DNA of 64,000 bases. Source: Xanthomonas campestris pv. badrii. GTDB lineage: Bacteria; Pseudomonadota; Gammaproteobacteria; Xanthomonadales; Xanthomonadaceae. Shown one piece after another: positions 43,903 to 51,650 of the stretch. The translations under genes and the position numbers were made by a program. Below the pieces are notes generated by a model. That model ran no database searches. It was not told where the DNA came from and was given only the letters and a program-made list of their open reading frames with translations. Where the stretch lies: contig NZ_CP051651.1 of NCBI RefSeq assembly GCF_012848175.1, positions 248,001 to 312,000 on the forward strand, written 5' to 3'. The first letter of the stretch is position 1, and every line of letters begins with the position of its first letter.

Positions 43903-44907
43903 ATGCGCGTAGGTCGCGGCAATCGATGGGAACCGGTGCGCGCTGCAGGCGCCGCGCGTGTGGGTGCGCTTGCACTGCTGTGCGCAGCCGTGGGTACTGT
44001 GTCTGGTGTGGATGGCGCGGTGGCGTGGGCGGCCACCGGCCCTGGCGTGGTGACCGGCGACACCATCGTGCACGATCCGTCGATGCTCAAACTCGGCGAC
44101 GGGCGCTACTACATCTATTCCACCGTTGGCGTGGTCACCAGCACCGACCGCACCAGCTTCAGTCACGTAGGTGCGATCTTCGGCAGCGTGCCGGGCTGGG
44201 TGAAGACCTACAACCCGAGCAACGAGATATGGGCGCCGGATGTCTCGCTGCGCGGCAGCAAGTACCTGATGTATTACACCGCCTCGTCGTTTGGCTCCAA
44301 TGCATCGGCCATTGGCCTGGCCAGCAGCAGCACCGGCAAGCCCGGCTCATGGAAGGACCAGGGCATTGTCTACGCCTCGCGCAGCGGCGATGACTACAAC
44401 GCCATCGACGGCAACCTGGTGGTGGATGCCAGCGGCAAATGGTGGCTTACGTTCGGCTCGTTCTGGTCGGGCATCAAGCTGATTCAGCTCGACCCGGGCA
44501 CCGGCAAACAGCTGGCGAGCAATACGTTCCGTTACAGCCTGGCGAGCCGGCCTTCGCCCGGCGCAGTGGAAGCGCCTTTCATCCAGCAGGCCAACGGGTG
44601 GTACTACCTGTTCGTGTCCTTCGATGCGTGCTGCAAGGGCGCCAGCAGCACCTACAAGATCGCCGTGGGGCGTGCGCGGTCGGTGACCGGGCCGTATCTG
44701 GATCGTGCCGGTGTGGACATGCGCAACGGGGGCGGTACGGTGATCCACGCCGGGCAGGGCAGCATGCATGGGCCGGGCGGGCAGTCGGTGTTCCGCGATG
44801 GCGACGGCGACATCCTGGTCTACCACTACTACGACGACCGCGGCGATGCGCGGCTGGGCATCAACCGCCTGGGCTACGACAGCAAGGGCTGGCCGGTGGT
44901 GCAGTAA
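43903..44907 (+). CDS. GH43 arabinan endo-1,5-alpha-L-arabinosidase
   Basis: A 334-residue exported enzyme. A signal peptide (about 1-44) is followed by a five-bladed propeller. The GH43 triad is visible: Asp58 in VHDPSM, Asp169 in YNAIDGN, and Glu223 in VEAPF. Other blocks (IWAPDVS, HGPGGQSV) are typical of endo-arabinanases. The enzyme cuts alpha-1,5-arabinan of plant pectin side chains, so it should work outside the cell. AAGGAGAGGGA gives strong translation. It is monocistronic. Confidence 0.93.
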   Translation: MRVGRGNRWEPVRAAGAARVGALALLCAAVGTVSGVDGAVAWAATGPGVVTGDTIVHDPSMLKLGDGRYYIYSTVGVVTSTDRTSFSHVGAIFGSVPGWVKTYNPSNEIWAPDVSLRGSKYLMYYTASSFGSNASAIGLASSSTGKPGSWKDQGIVYASRSGDDYNAIDGNLVVDASGKWWLTFGSFWSGIKLIQLDPGTGKQLASNTFRYSLASRPSPGAVEAPFIQQANGWYYLFVSFDACCKGASSTYKIAVGRARSVTGPYLDRAGVDMRNGGGTVIHAGQGSMHGPGGQSVFRDGDGDILVYHYYDDRGDARLGINRLGYDSKGWPVVQ

Positions 44908-45051
44908 CCAACGATCGCTGCAGCACGCTGGTATACCCTGCAATGACGCAACACGCAGGCGATGCGTGTTGCGTCATTCGCCGCGCCACCGGCTGACAAG
45001 GATGCAAGGGCCGTCGGCGCTGCCGGGCAGTGCCCGGCAGCATGCGCCGGG

Positions 45052-46722
45052 TCAGCGCGCTGCCGGCTCGGGCTTGCGCACGCGCTTGAGGTCTGCGGCC
45101 GCGTCCTTGCCCGGATACAGGTTCAACAGCATCAAGGTGACGCCATTGGTCCAGCCGAAGCCGTCCTGCAAGGCATATTCGCCACCGCCGCCGCCGGCCG
45201 CATCGGCTTCCAGGCCGTATTTTTCCACCAGCTTGTGCTCGCGCGCGAACAGCGCCTGCACCTGGCCGAGAAAGCGTTCGCCGATGGTGCGGGCCAGTGC
45301 GTCTTCGCCATACCGGCGCAGGCCGTCCACGGCCACCCACTGCAGCGGCGCCCAGCCATTGGGCTCGTCCCATTGCTGGCCGGTCTTCACCGCGGTGGTG
45401 GCCAGGCCGCCGGGGCGCAGCAGGCGCGCGCGCGCGGTGGTGGCGGTGCGTTTTGCATGTGCGTCCGAGGCCAGGCCGGTGAACAGCGGATACAGCGCGG
45501 CCGCCGTGACCTGGTTGCTCAAGGTCTTTGCTTGCCAGTCGTAGTCGGCGTAATAGCCGGCCGCGTTCCACAGGTGCGCATCGATGGCCTGCCTGCGCTG
45601 CTGCGCCAGTGCGGCGTAGTCCTGCGTGCAGTCCGCGCCGGGTTGCGCACAGGCCTGGGCCAGGGTGCGTTCCAGGTGGTAGAGCAGGCTGTTGAGGTCG
45701 ATGGGAACGATGGCGGTGGTGCGGATGGTGCGCAGGTTCTGCCCGTCGGCCAGCCACCTGCTGGAATAATCCCAGCCACTTTCGGCACCGGCGCGCAGGT
45801 CGCGGTAGACCTCGGCAGCCGGGCGGTCCTTCACTTCGGCAGCGGTGCGGGTGTCGTGCAGCCAGGCTTCCGGGCGCGGCGTATCGCGCTCGTCCCAATA
45901 GCGGTTGAGCACGCTGCCGTCGGCCAGGCGCACCACGTGGCGCGCGGCCTGGCCGGGCTGCAGGTCATCGCTGCCCTGCATCCAGTAGGCGTATTCCTTT
46001 TGCAGTTGCGGCAGATAGCGTTGGTAGACGGCTTCGCCTTCCACGCCGGCCTGCAGCTCCACCATGTAGGAGAAGAACGGCGGCTGCGAACGGCTGAGGT
46101 AGTAGGTGCGGTTGCCGTTGGGAATATGCCCGTAGGTATCGATCAGGTAGGCGAAGTTGTCCAGCATCTGGCGGCTGAGCGTGGTCTGCCCGCTCTTCAC
46201 CAGGCCCAGCATGGTGAAGTAGGAGTCCCAGTAGTACACCTCGCGGAAGCGCCCGCCCGGCACCACATAGGGGTGCGGCAGCGCCAGCAGGCTGCTGTAC
46301 GCCGGCACCTTGGTCTGGCTGCGCACCAGCTTGGGCCACAGCAGATCGATGTGTTCGCGCAGCGCGGTGTCCTGGCGGATCACGTCGGTCTGCACCGGCG
46401 GGGATTCTTCGAAGTTGGCGTCCACGAAGTGGCGCAGGTCGAAGCCGGGGTGGTCGTGCTGGGCCAGATAGTCGGCGTTGATCAGTGCCGGGTCGCGCAG
46501 CGGCAGGAAATCGACGAAATGCTTCTGGTCCTCGAACAGGTCTGCGCTCTGCACCGCCTGGAACAGTTCCGGGTAGGCCAGGTCGGGCGTGAGCGGCGTG
46601 GGCGCCGGTGCATGGACGACCGGTGTGTCCAGCGGCGCGGCAGTCAGCGTGCACGGCGCGACGAACATGCTCAGCGACAGGCCAAGCAGCGACGTGCAGC
46701 ACGGGGGCGCGGCAGAACTCAT
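45052..46722 (-). CDS. treA: Periplasmic trehalase (GH37)
   Basis: A 556-residue exported enzyme. Signature 1, PGGRFREVYYWDSYF, and signature 2, QQWDEPNGWAP, are both present. Catalytic Asp and Glu of GH37 are expected at the DGFGWTNG and preceding blocks (Asp in SGWDYSSRW region, Glu in GEYALQDG). It splits trehalose to two glucose in the periplasm. ATG at 46722 has GGAGA five bases upstream. A GC-rich 145-bp gap separates its end from GH43 (converging genes). Confidence 0.93.
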   Translation of the reverse strand: MSSAAPPCCTSLLGLSLSMFVAPCTLTAAPLDTPVVHAPAPTPLTPDLAYPELFQAVQSADLFEDQKHFVDFLPLRDPALINADYLAQHDHPGFDLRHFVDANFEESPPVQTDVIRQDTALREHIDLLWPKLVRSQTKVPAYSSLLALPHPYVVPGGRFREVYYWDSYFTMLGLVKSGQTTLSRQMLDNFAYLIDTYGHIPNGNRTYYLSRSQPPFFSYMVELQAGVEGEAVYQRYLPQLQKEYAYWMQGSDDLQPGQAARHVVRLADGSVLNRYWDERDTPRPEAWLHDTRTAAEVKDRPAAEVYRDLRAGAESGWDYSSRWLADGQNLRTIRTTAIVPIDLNSLLYHLERTLAQACAQPGADCTQDYAALAQQRRQAIDAHLWNAAGYYADYDWQAKTLSNQVTAAALYPLFTGLASDAHAKRTATTARARLLRPGGLATTAVKTGQQWDEPNGWAPLQWVAVDGLRRYGEDALARTIGERFLGQVQALFAREHKLVEKYGLEADAAGGGGGEYALQDGFGWTNGVTLMLLNLYPGKDAAADLKRVRKPEPAAR

Positions 46723-47141
46723 GGCATCTCCAGAACGGGCAGTGGCGTGTGGCATGGTAAACGACCGAAGTGGCGGGCGGGACCGCGCGGGAGGCCGGAA
46801 CGCCGGCGGGCTTCGCGCGGGGACAACGGGATTCAGCAAGGTGATCCGGCGCGCCGCCGCAACGTGCGCCGATCCTGGCGTATCGGCGCGCAGCGGAGCA
46901 GCTTGAGCGCAGCGCCCGTGCGCAGGATCCCCGGTGTCGTTGCAAGAAGTGCGCCAGGGTGCGGGATGCGGGGGTGTCGCGGACAACGCGAGTGCCGGCC
47001 TGCGGCGTGTTGTCCGGGCAGCAGCCGATGCAGGCAGGCTGGACGTGGCGCGTCCACCCGTGGCCGCCATGGCTGGAGGTTTGTGCAGGTGCAGGCAGTG
47101 GCCGCGCGACACCCCGGCAGGCCCGATACCGCCGATGCGCA
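46723..47141. other. Intergenic, no gene seen
   Basis: About 420 bp. No gene, RNA or clear repeat recognised between the trehalase and DUF72 genes. Confidence 0.4.
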
Positions 47142-47906
47142 TCACACCGCGCGGTCGATGCCCAGCAGTGCCTGCAGCCGAAGCGCATTGGGCACCGCCA
47201 GGCCGGCGGCGGTGTTGTCGAAGATGATCCAGCATCCGGTCCGTGGCTGGCCGGCCGCACGCACCGATTCGGCCAGTGCCTGCAGCGCCCCCTCGTCGTA
47301 GGCGCTGTAATAGATGCGCGGGCTGCCATGCCACCGCCAGTATTGCGGCCCGGCGCTCGCGCTCGGTGTCGCCGCTGCAGCCACCGGGGCCGGGTCGGCC
47401 GCGCAGCGTGCGATGCGGTGGCGCGCCAGTAGCGCCTGTGCCTGCGGCAGGAACCAACTGGCATGGCGCGGCTCGCACACCACCGCACCGTCCCAGCGCC
47501 GCCGCAGCACCGCAAAAAACCTCGCTGCCACGCGCGCGTCGAACGCCGCGCTGGGTGGCAGCTGCAACAGCAGACAACCCAGGCGCGTGCCCAACGCGCC
47601 GGCCTGTGCCACAAATGCGTCCAGCATGGGCCCGGCAGCGTGCAGGCGTGCATCGTGACTGATGCTGCGCGGCAGCTTGACCGAAAAACGGAAATCCTCC
47701 GGCACGCTATCGGCCCAGCGTGCGTAGGTACTGGCGCGGTGCGGGCGATAGAACGAGGAATTGATTTCCACCGCATCAAAGCGCGTGGCGTAGCGCTGCA
47801 GCACGCTGGCACCCTCGCCGAACGCGGCGCGGTCGGCAGCAGGAATCGACCAGCCCGCGCAGCCACAACGTACACGAGCATCGGCAGTGGGGAGACGAGC
47901 AGCCAT
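47142..47906 (-). CDS. DUF72 (YecE-like) protein
   Basis: A 254-residue cytoplasmic TIM-barrel protein. Blocks RCGCAGWSIP, AVEINSSFYRPH and RFSVKLPRSISHD are characteristic of DUF72/YecE, and WIIFDNTAAGLAVPNA closes the barrel. ATG at 47906 is preferred to the one 42 bases upstream. Function is unproven. It is divergent from the Nei-like gene, with starts about 105 bp apart. Confidence 0.9.
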   Translation of the reverse strand: MAARLPTADARVRCGCAGWSIPAADRAAFGEGASVLQRYATRFDAVEINSSFYRPHRASTYARWADSVPEDFRFSVKLPRSISHDARLHAAGPMLDAFVAQAGALGTRLGCLLLQLPPSAAFDARVAARFFAVLRRRWDGAVVCEPRHASWFLPQAQALLARHRIARCAADPAPVAAAATPSASAGPQYWRWHGSPRIYYSAYDEGALQALAESVRAAGQPRTGCWIIFDNTAAGLAVPNALRLQALLGIDRAV

Positions 47907-48011
47907 GGCGGACGAGGCAAGGGGCGGCAGCACTCTATGCAGGGCCATCCGTCAGCAACGCGTGTGCGCAGCGATCACGGCCGACTCACGAGCGGCTTCG
48001 ATACTGGGCGT

Positions 48012-48764
48012 ATGCCAGAAGGTCCCTCACTCGTCATCCTGCGCGACGAAACGGCTCACGTTGTCGGCCGGAAAATCCTTCACGTTTCCGGAAACAGCAA
48101 ACAGGACATCGCACGCCTGGAACAGCAGAAAGTGCTGGCGCTACGCACCTGGGGCAAGCACTTTCTGATCGAATGCGCGCAGTTCAGCGTGCGCATCCAT
48201 TTTCTGTTGTTCGGCAGCTACCGCATCAACGAAGAAAAACCCAATGCGGTGCCGCGCCTGTGCCTGGAATTCTCCAAAGGCGAGCGCCTGAACTTCTATG
48301 CCTGCTCGGTGCAATTCACCGACCGCCCGCTCGATGAGGTCTACGACTGGACCGCCGATGTGATGAATCCGCTGTGGGACCCTGCGCAGGCGCGTGGCAA
48401 GCTGCGCGCCGCGCCCGGCATGCTGGCGGCCGATGCCTTGCTGGATCAGACGGTGTTTGCCGGCGTGGGCAACATCATCAAGAACGAGGTGCTGCACCGC
48501 ATCCGCGTGCATCCGGAGAGCGAAGTCGGCGCACTGCCGGTGCGCAAGCTCGGCGAGCTGGTGACCCAGGCACGCGACTACAGTTTTGATTTCTATACCT
48601 GGAAAAAAGCCTTCGTGCTGAAGAAGCATTACCAGGTGCATACCAAGGCCAGCTGCCCGCGCGACGGTGCGCCGCTGCAGTACCGCAAGCACCTGGGCAA
48701 GGCCGGGCGACGTGCGTTTTTCTGCGAGGTGTGCCAGCGGCTGTATCAGGCCGACCAGAGGTAG
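48012..48764 (+). CDS. Fpg/Nei-family DNA glycosylase
   Basis: A 250-residue base-excision repair enzyme. MPEGPSL gives the catalytic Pro2 and Glu3, WGKHFLIE the hairpin Lys, and GVGNIIKNEVLHRIRVHP the helix-two-turn-helix. The zinc-finger tail reads CPRDG and CEVCQ, so the second ligand appears to be Asp in place of Cys. It should excise oxidised pyrimidines (Nei) or similar. The short leader (less than 120 bp) separates it from the divergent DUF72 gene. Closest group within the family is unclear. Confidence 0.88.
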   Translation: MPEGPSLVILRDETAHVVGRKILHVSGNSKQDIARLEQQKVLALRTWGKHFLIECAQFSVRIHFLLFGSYRINEEKPNAVPRLCLEFSKGERLNFYACSVQFTDRPLDEVYDWTADVMNPLWDPAQARGKLRAAPGMLAADALLDQTVFAGVGNIIKNEVLHRIRVHPESEVGALPVRKLGELVTQARDYSFDFYTWKKAFVLKKHYQVHTKASCPRDGAPLQYRKHLGKAGRRAFFCEVCQRLYQADQR

Positions 48765-49074
48765 CAACCAACGCGGGAAGCGTTGCGATCAGCGCTGGGT
48801 CCTGACGCCGGTTCTGCGTCCGATCGGATGTGTACGGTAGGGCCAGGCAGTGTTCCTCGATGACCGAGTGTGCAGCGCTGGCCAATCCCGCCGCGCAGGG
48901 CGCCAGGGCGCAGGAAGGGTCAGAACGTGGTCGCCCAATGTGAATGGCGGCTGGGGACGCCTGGCCGGACAACGAATTCCAAACGCGCGCAAACGCTGCG
49001 CCCGCTAGATTTGCCCGCTGTGCACCAGGGTCAGCGGTGCCGCTCCCGTCTTTCACTCACCGGTCTCCCGCATT
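48765..49074. other. Intergenic, no gene seen
   Basis: About 310 bp between Nei-like and the membrane-anchored gene. No gene or clear motif recognised. Confidence 0.4.
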
Positions 49075-50079
49075 GTGACTACCCGCAGGAAGGAAGCGCT
49101 TGTCCCGCACGTGGCTGCCGCCGCATGCACGGGCGCCATGCTGTTTTTCCTGGCCTGCGTGTTGTTGTACATGCCGGCGCCGCGCCAGTCGGTGGGTCAC
49201 GACGAACGCTTGCAGGTGTATTTCCTGCCACGCCAGCCGCTCACGCAGCCGGCTGCGGCGGTGCCGCCAACGCAGGTCGAGCGACGGCCGCGCGCGGCTG
49301 CCGCATCGACCGCACGTGCTACGCCGCCGCCTACACGCACCCCACCGCCGCAGCGCCAGGTGGCGGCAGCCAATGCACCGGCCAACGATGCGATGGCTGC
49401 GCAGCTGTACACCCGCGAGGGTCGCCTGCGCATGCCGCCGGACACCCGGCTGGATCCGCTGGCGCAAGGCGCTGCGGTGCCGCCGGGCATGACCGACGAG
49501 CGCACACAGGCCAAGGCACGCAGCGTGATGGAGCGGGTCAACCCGGTGCAATACAAGGAGACGCGCTTTTCCAAGGACTGGAAGAGCGACGGCACATTGG
49601 GCGATGTGGCGATGCAGGAAATGGATCGCGGCATGAAGAAGTTCAACGACATGCTCAACGGACCGCAGACGCAGGTAGCCAAGGCGCGGCCGCCGCCGGA
49701 GGTGCGCTTCAATCCCGCACTGGCCGGCAACCAGGCCGATCTGGGCAGCGAGGCGACCGGCGATGCCTACAAGGCTGCGCCGATCGCGCACGAAAGCCTG
49801 CCCGACCTCAAGGGTGAAGCGAGCCGCCGCATTCGCCAGGCGCTGGCGGCACTGGAGCAGCGCAGCGCACGCTGCGACGCGTCGCGGCGCAAGACCCTGC
49901 TGACGCCGGTGCGCACGCATCTGTCGGATCTGGAGCGTGCCGAGCACGCACTGAACAACGGCGCCGATCCGCTGATGGCCGCCCAGCTGCTGCCGCGCCA
50001 GGCCGACAGCGCCTACGACCTGGCGCGCCGCGCGCTGTGGTACGCCGACCGGCAAATGAAGCAGTGCGCGGTGGGATGA
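49075..50079 (+). CDS. Membrane-anchored hypothetical protein
   Basis: A 334-residue protein that starts with GTG. One transmembrane segment (about 13-33) anchors a Pro/Ala-rich, disordered stretch (35-110) and a helical soluble domain (150-334) rich in Arg, Ala and Asp. Two Cys in the last part may pair. The topology suggests the domain faces the periplasm. No family recognised and no operon partners. The ATG at 49138 would remove the start of the anchor and is unlikely. Confidence 0.65.
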   Translation: MTTRRKEALVPHVAAAACTGAMLFFLACVLLYMPAPRQSVGHDERLQVYFLPRQPLTQPAAAVPPTQVERRPRAAAASTARATPPPTRTPPPQRQVAAANAPANDAMAAQLYTREGRLRMPPDTRLDPLAQGAAVPPGMTDERTQAKARSVMERVNPVQYKETRFSKDWKSDGTLGDVAMQEMDRGMKKFNDMLNGPQTQVAKARPPPEVRFNPALAGNQADLGSEATGDAYKAAPIAHESLPDLKGEASRRIRQALAALEQRSARCDASRRKTLLTPVRTHLSDLERAEHALNNGADPLMAAQLLPRQADSAYDLARRALWYADRQMKQCAVG

Positions 50080-50166
50080 GTGGCGCGGTGGTGGTGTCGG
50101 CGCCGGTGACCGTGGCGATCGGAGAGCCAGTCAGTCGGCGCGAGGTTGGGGTGCAAGGGAGTGGTC

Positions 50167-50205
50167 GTACCCTCACCCCCAACCCCTCTCCCGGCAGGAG
50201 AGGGG
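50167..50205 (+). repeat. REP-like palindrome, copy 1
   Basis: GTACCCTCACCCCCAACCC followed by the hairpin CCCCTCTCC/GGAGAGGGG. The same unit occurs inverted at 50537-50574. Such extragenic palindromes are common in Xanthomonas; RAYT proteins move related sequences in other bacteria. Confidence 0.75.
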
Positions 50206-50389
50206 CTTTGGTCTGTCGGCGCCAGTGGCAATGCCAGCTGCCGCTGCACGCCAGGTCGGTACCTGCCACGCCAGATGCGCAGCGCCGCCGCTCTACGTTG
50301 GTGCCCCATGCCAACGGCCGCAACGCCGGGCCCGGGTGTGACTGCCACCTCAGCGACCGCACGCGCCTCAGCGGCGTTCGTCACGCATG

Positions 50390-50533
50390 AGAGCGGCTAA
50401 CAAACCTACTTGCGCAGCCGCCAGGCGGGCGCGGCCGGTGCTCGGAATCGGCATGTACCACTCGTACACTCCGGTTCCTGCGCGCCGTCCACACCTGCCT
50501 GACGACTGCTCGCTACGTTTTGTTAGCCGCTCT
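50390..50533. mobile_element. Small terminal-repeat element (MITE-like)
   Basis: A 144-bp unit with perfect 15-bp inverted repeats, AGAGCGGCTAACAAA (50390-50404) and TTTGTTAGCCGCTCT (50519-50533). No gene. The termini are identical to the terminal repeat beside the IS5-family relic at 10595-10609, so that transposase type could mobilise it. Diverged interior copies occur at 30959-31072 and near 59074-59111. Confidence 0.8.
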
Positions 50534-50536
50534 ACG

Positions 50537-50574
50537 CCCCTCTCCCGACGGGAGAGGGGTTGGGGTGAGGGTAC
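50537..50574 (-). repeat. REP-like palindrome, copy 2 (inverted)
   Basis: The inverted counterpart of 50167-50205: CCCCTCTCCCG/CGGGAGAGGGG hairpin followed by TTGGGGTGAGGGTAC. The two copies face each other and enclose the small terminal-repeat element. Confidence 0.75.
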
Positions 50575-50587
50575 GGCGAAGCAGCGC

Positions 50588-51517
50588 CTAGGCCAGGCTC
50601 TGCCGGTAACGATCCTTCTCGGCACTCAACGCGATCTCCGCGCGCAGGAAGACCTGCCCGATGGGTTCGTCGGCGCGGCTGGCCAGGGCTTCGCCGAGCA
50701 GTACCGTCAGGCCCAGGGCATGTTGCTGGTCGGCGATCTCGCGCAGCTGTTGCAAGGTGCGTTCGGCATCCGGGCCGCGCAGCACGGCGATGAACTCGGC
50801 ACTGTCGGTCACCCGGTCGATGCTGTTGCCGGGGCCTTGCACCAGTGCGGCGAAAGACTGGTCCAGCTGCTGCAGCGTGCGGCCAAGCAGCCGCTCGCTC
50901 TGGCGTTCGGCCAGGGCGGCCAGTTCCTGTACTTCCAGGATCACCAAGCGATACGGATCGTCGCTGGTGGCCTGGTCCGCGGCATCGGCGGCTGGCTGCA
51001 GGATGGCATCGCGTTCCTGTTGCAAGGCGTGCTGGCGCGCATCCAGCAGGTTCATCGTGACCCGCGCCAATGCCTGCAAGCCGGTGCGCTGCATGTCGTT
51101 GAGCCGGCGCGGTTCGGTGTCCAGCACGCAGACGGTGCCCAGGGCCACGCCGTCGTCGGTCACCAGCGGCATGCCGGCATAGAAACGGGCGCCGGTGTCG
51201 CCGGTGACCACGGAAATGTCGCGGAAGCGCGGGTCCTGGGTCAGGTCCGGCACTTCCATCAAATTGCTGGGCTCGCGGATGGCGTGGTCGCACACCGCCT
51301 GGCTGCGGTCGGTCTGCTGCAGGCCCAGGCCGAGCCGGGCCTTGAACCATTGGCGGTCGCGGTCCACCAGCGACATCAGTGCAATCGGCGTCTCGCACAG
51401 CGCCGCGGCCACCTGCACGATGTCCTGGTAGGTGTCTTCGGGCAGGCTGTCGACGATGCGATAACCGTCGAGCACCTGCTGGCGGGAGGCTTCGTCTGCC
51501 TTCGGCATCTCGTTCAT
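50588..51517 (-). CDS. GAF protein with degenerate GGDEF
   Basis: A 309-residue protein. The GAF domain (about 20-165) contains LMSLVDRDRQWFKARLGL, close to the sensor of the 865-residue cyclase at 54835-57432. The C-terminal part (about 190-309) follows the GGDEF fold and ends in the AEIALSAEKDRYRQ helix, but the signature is Thr237-Asp-Ser-Ala-Glu-Phe242 in place of GGDEF, so catalysis is improbable. It may act as a sensor or partner. The start at 51517 is the best-supported ATG. Cytoplasmic. Confidence 0.82.
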   Translation of the reverse strand: MNEMPKADEASRQQVLDGYRIVDSLPEDTYQDIVQVAAALCETPIALMSLVDRDRQWFKARLGLGLQQTDRSQAVCDHAIREPSNLMEVPDLTQDPRFRDISVVTGDTGARFYAGMPLVTDDGVALGTVCVLDTEPRRLNDMQRTGLQALARVTMNLLDARQHALQQERDAILQPAADAADQATSDDPYRLVILEVQELAALAERQSERLLGRTLQQLDQSFAALVQGPGNSIDRVTDSAEFIAVLRGPDAERTLQQLREIADQQHALGLTVLLGEALASRADEPIGQVFLRAEIALSAEKDRYRQSLA

Positions 51518-51650
51518 CGGATCAGCCAAGCACCTGCAATGGAGAGTGCCCAAGCTTAACCGGGCCGACCGGATAACGCAGCGTCGACAACGCGGATGCC
51601 GGGTCACCCCGCCTGGGCCGTGCGCAGCCAGGCGGGGTGCGTGCGGGCCG

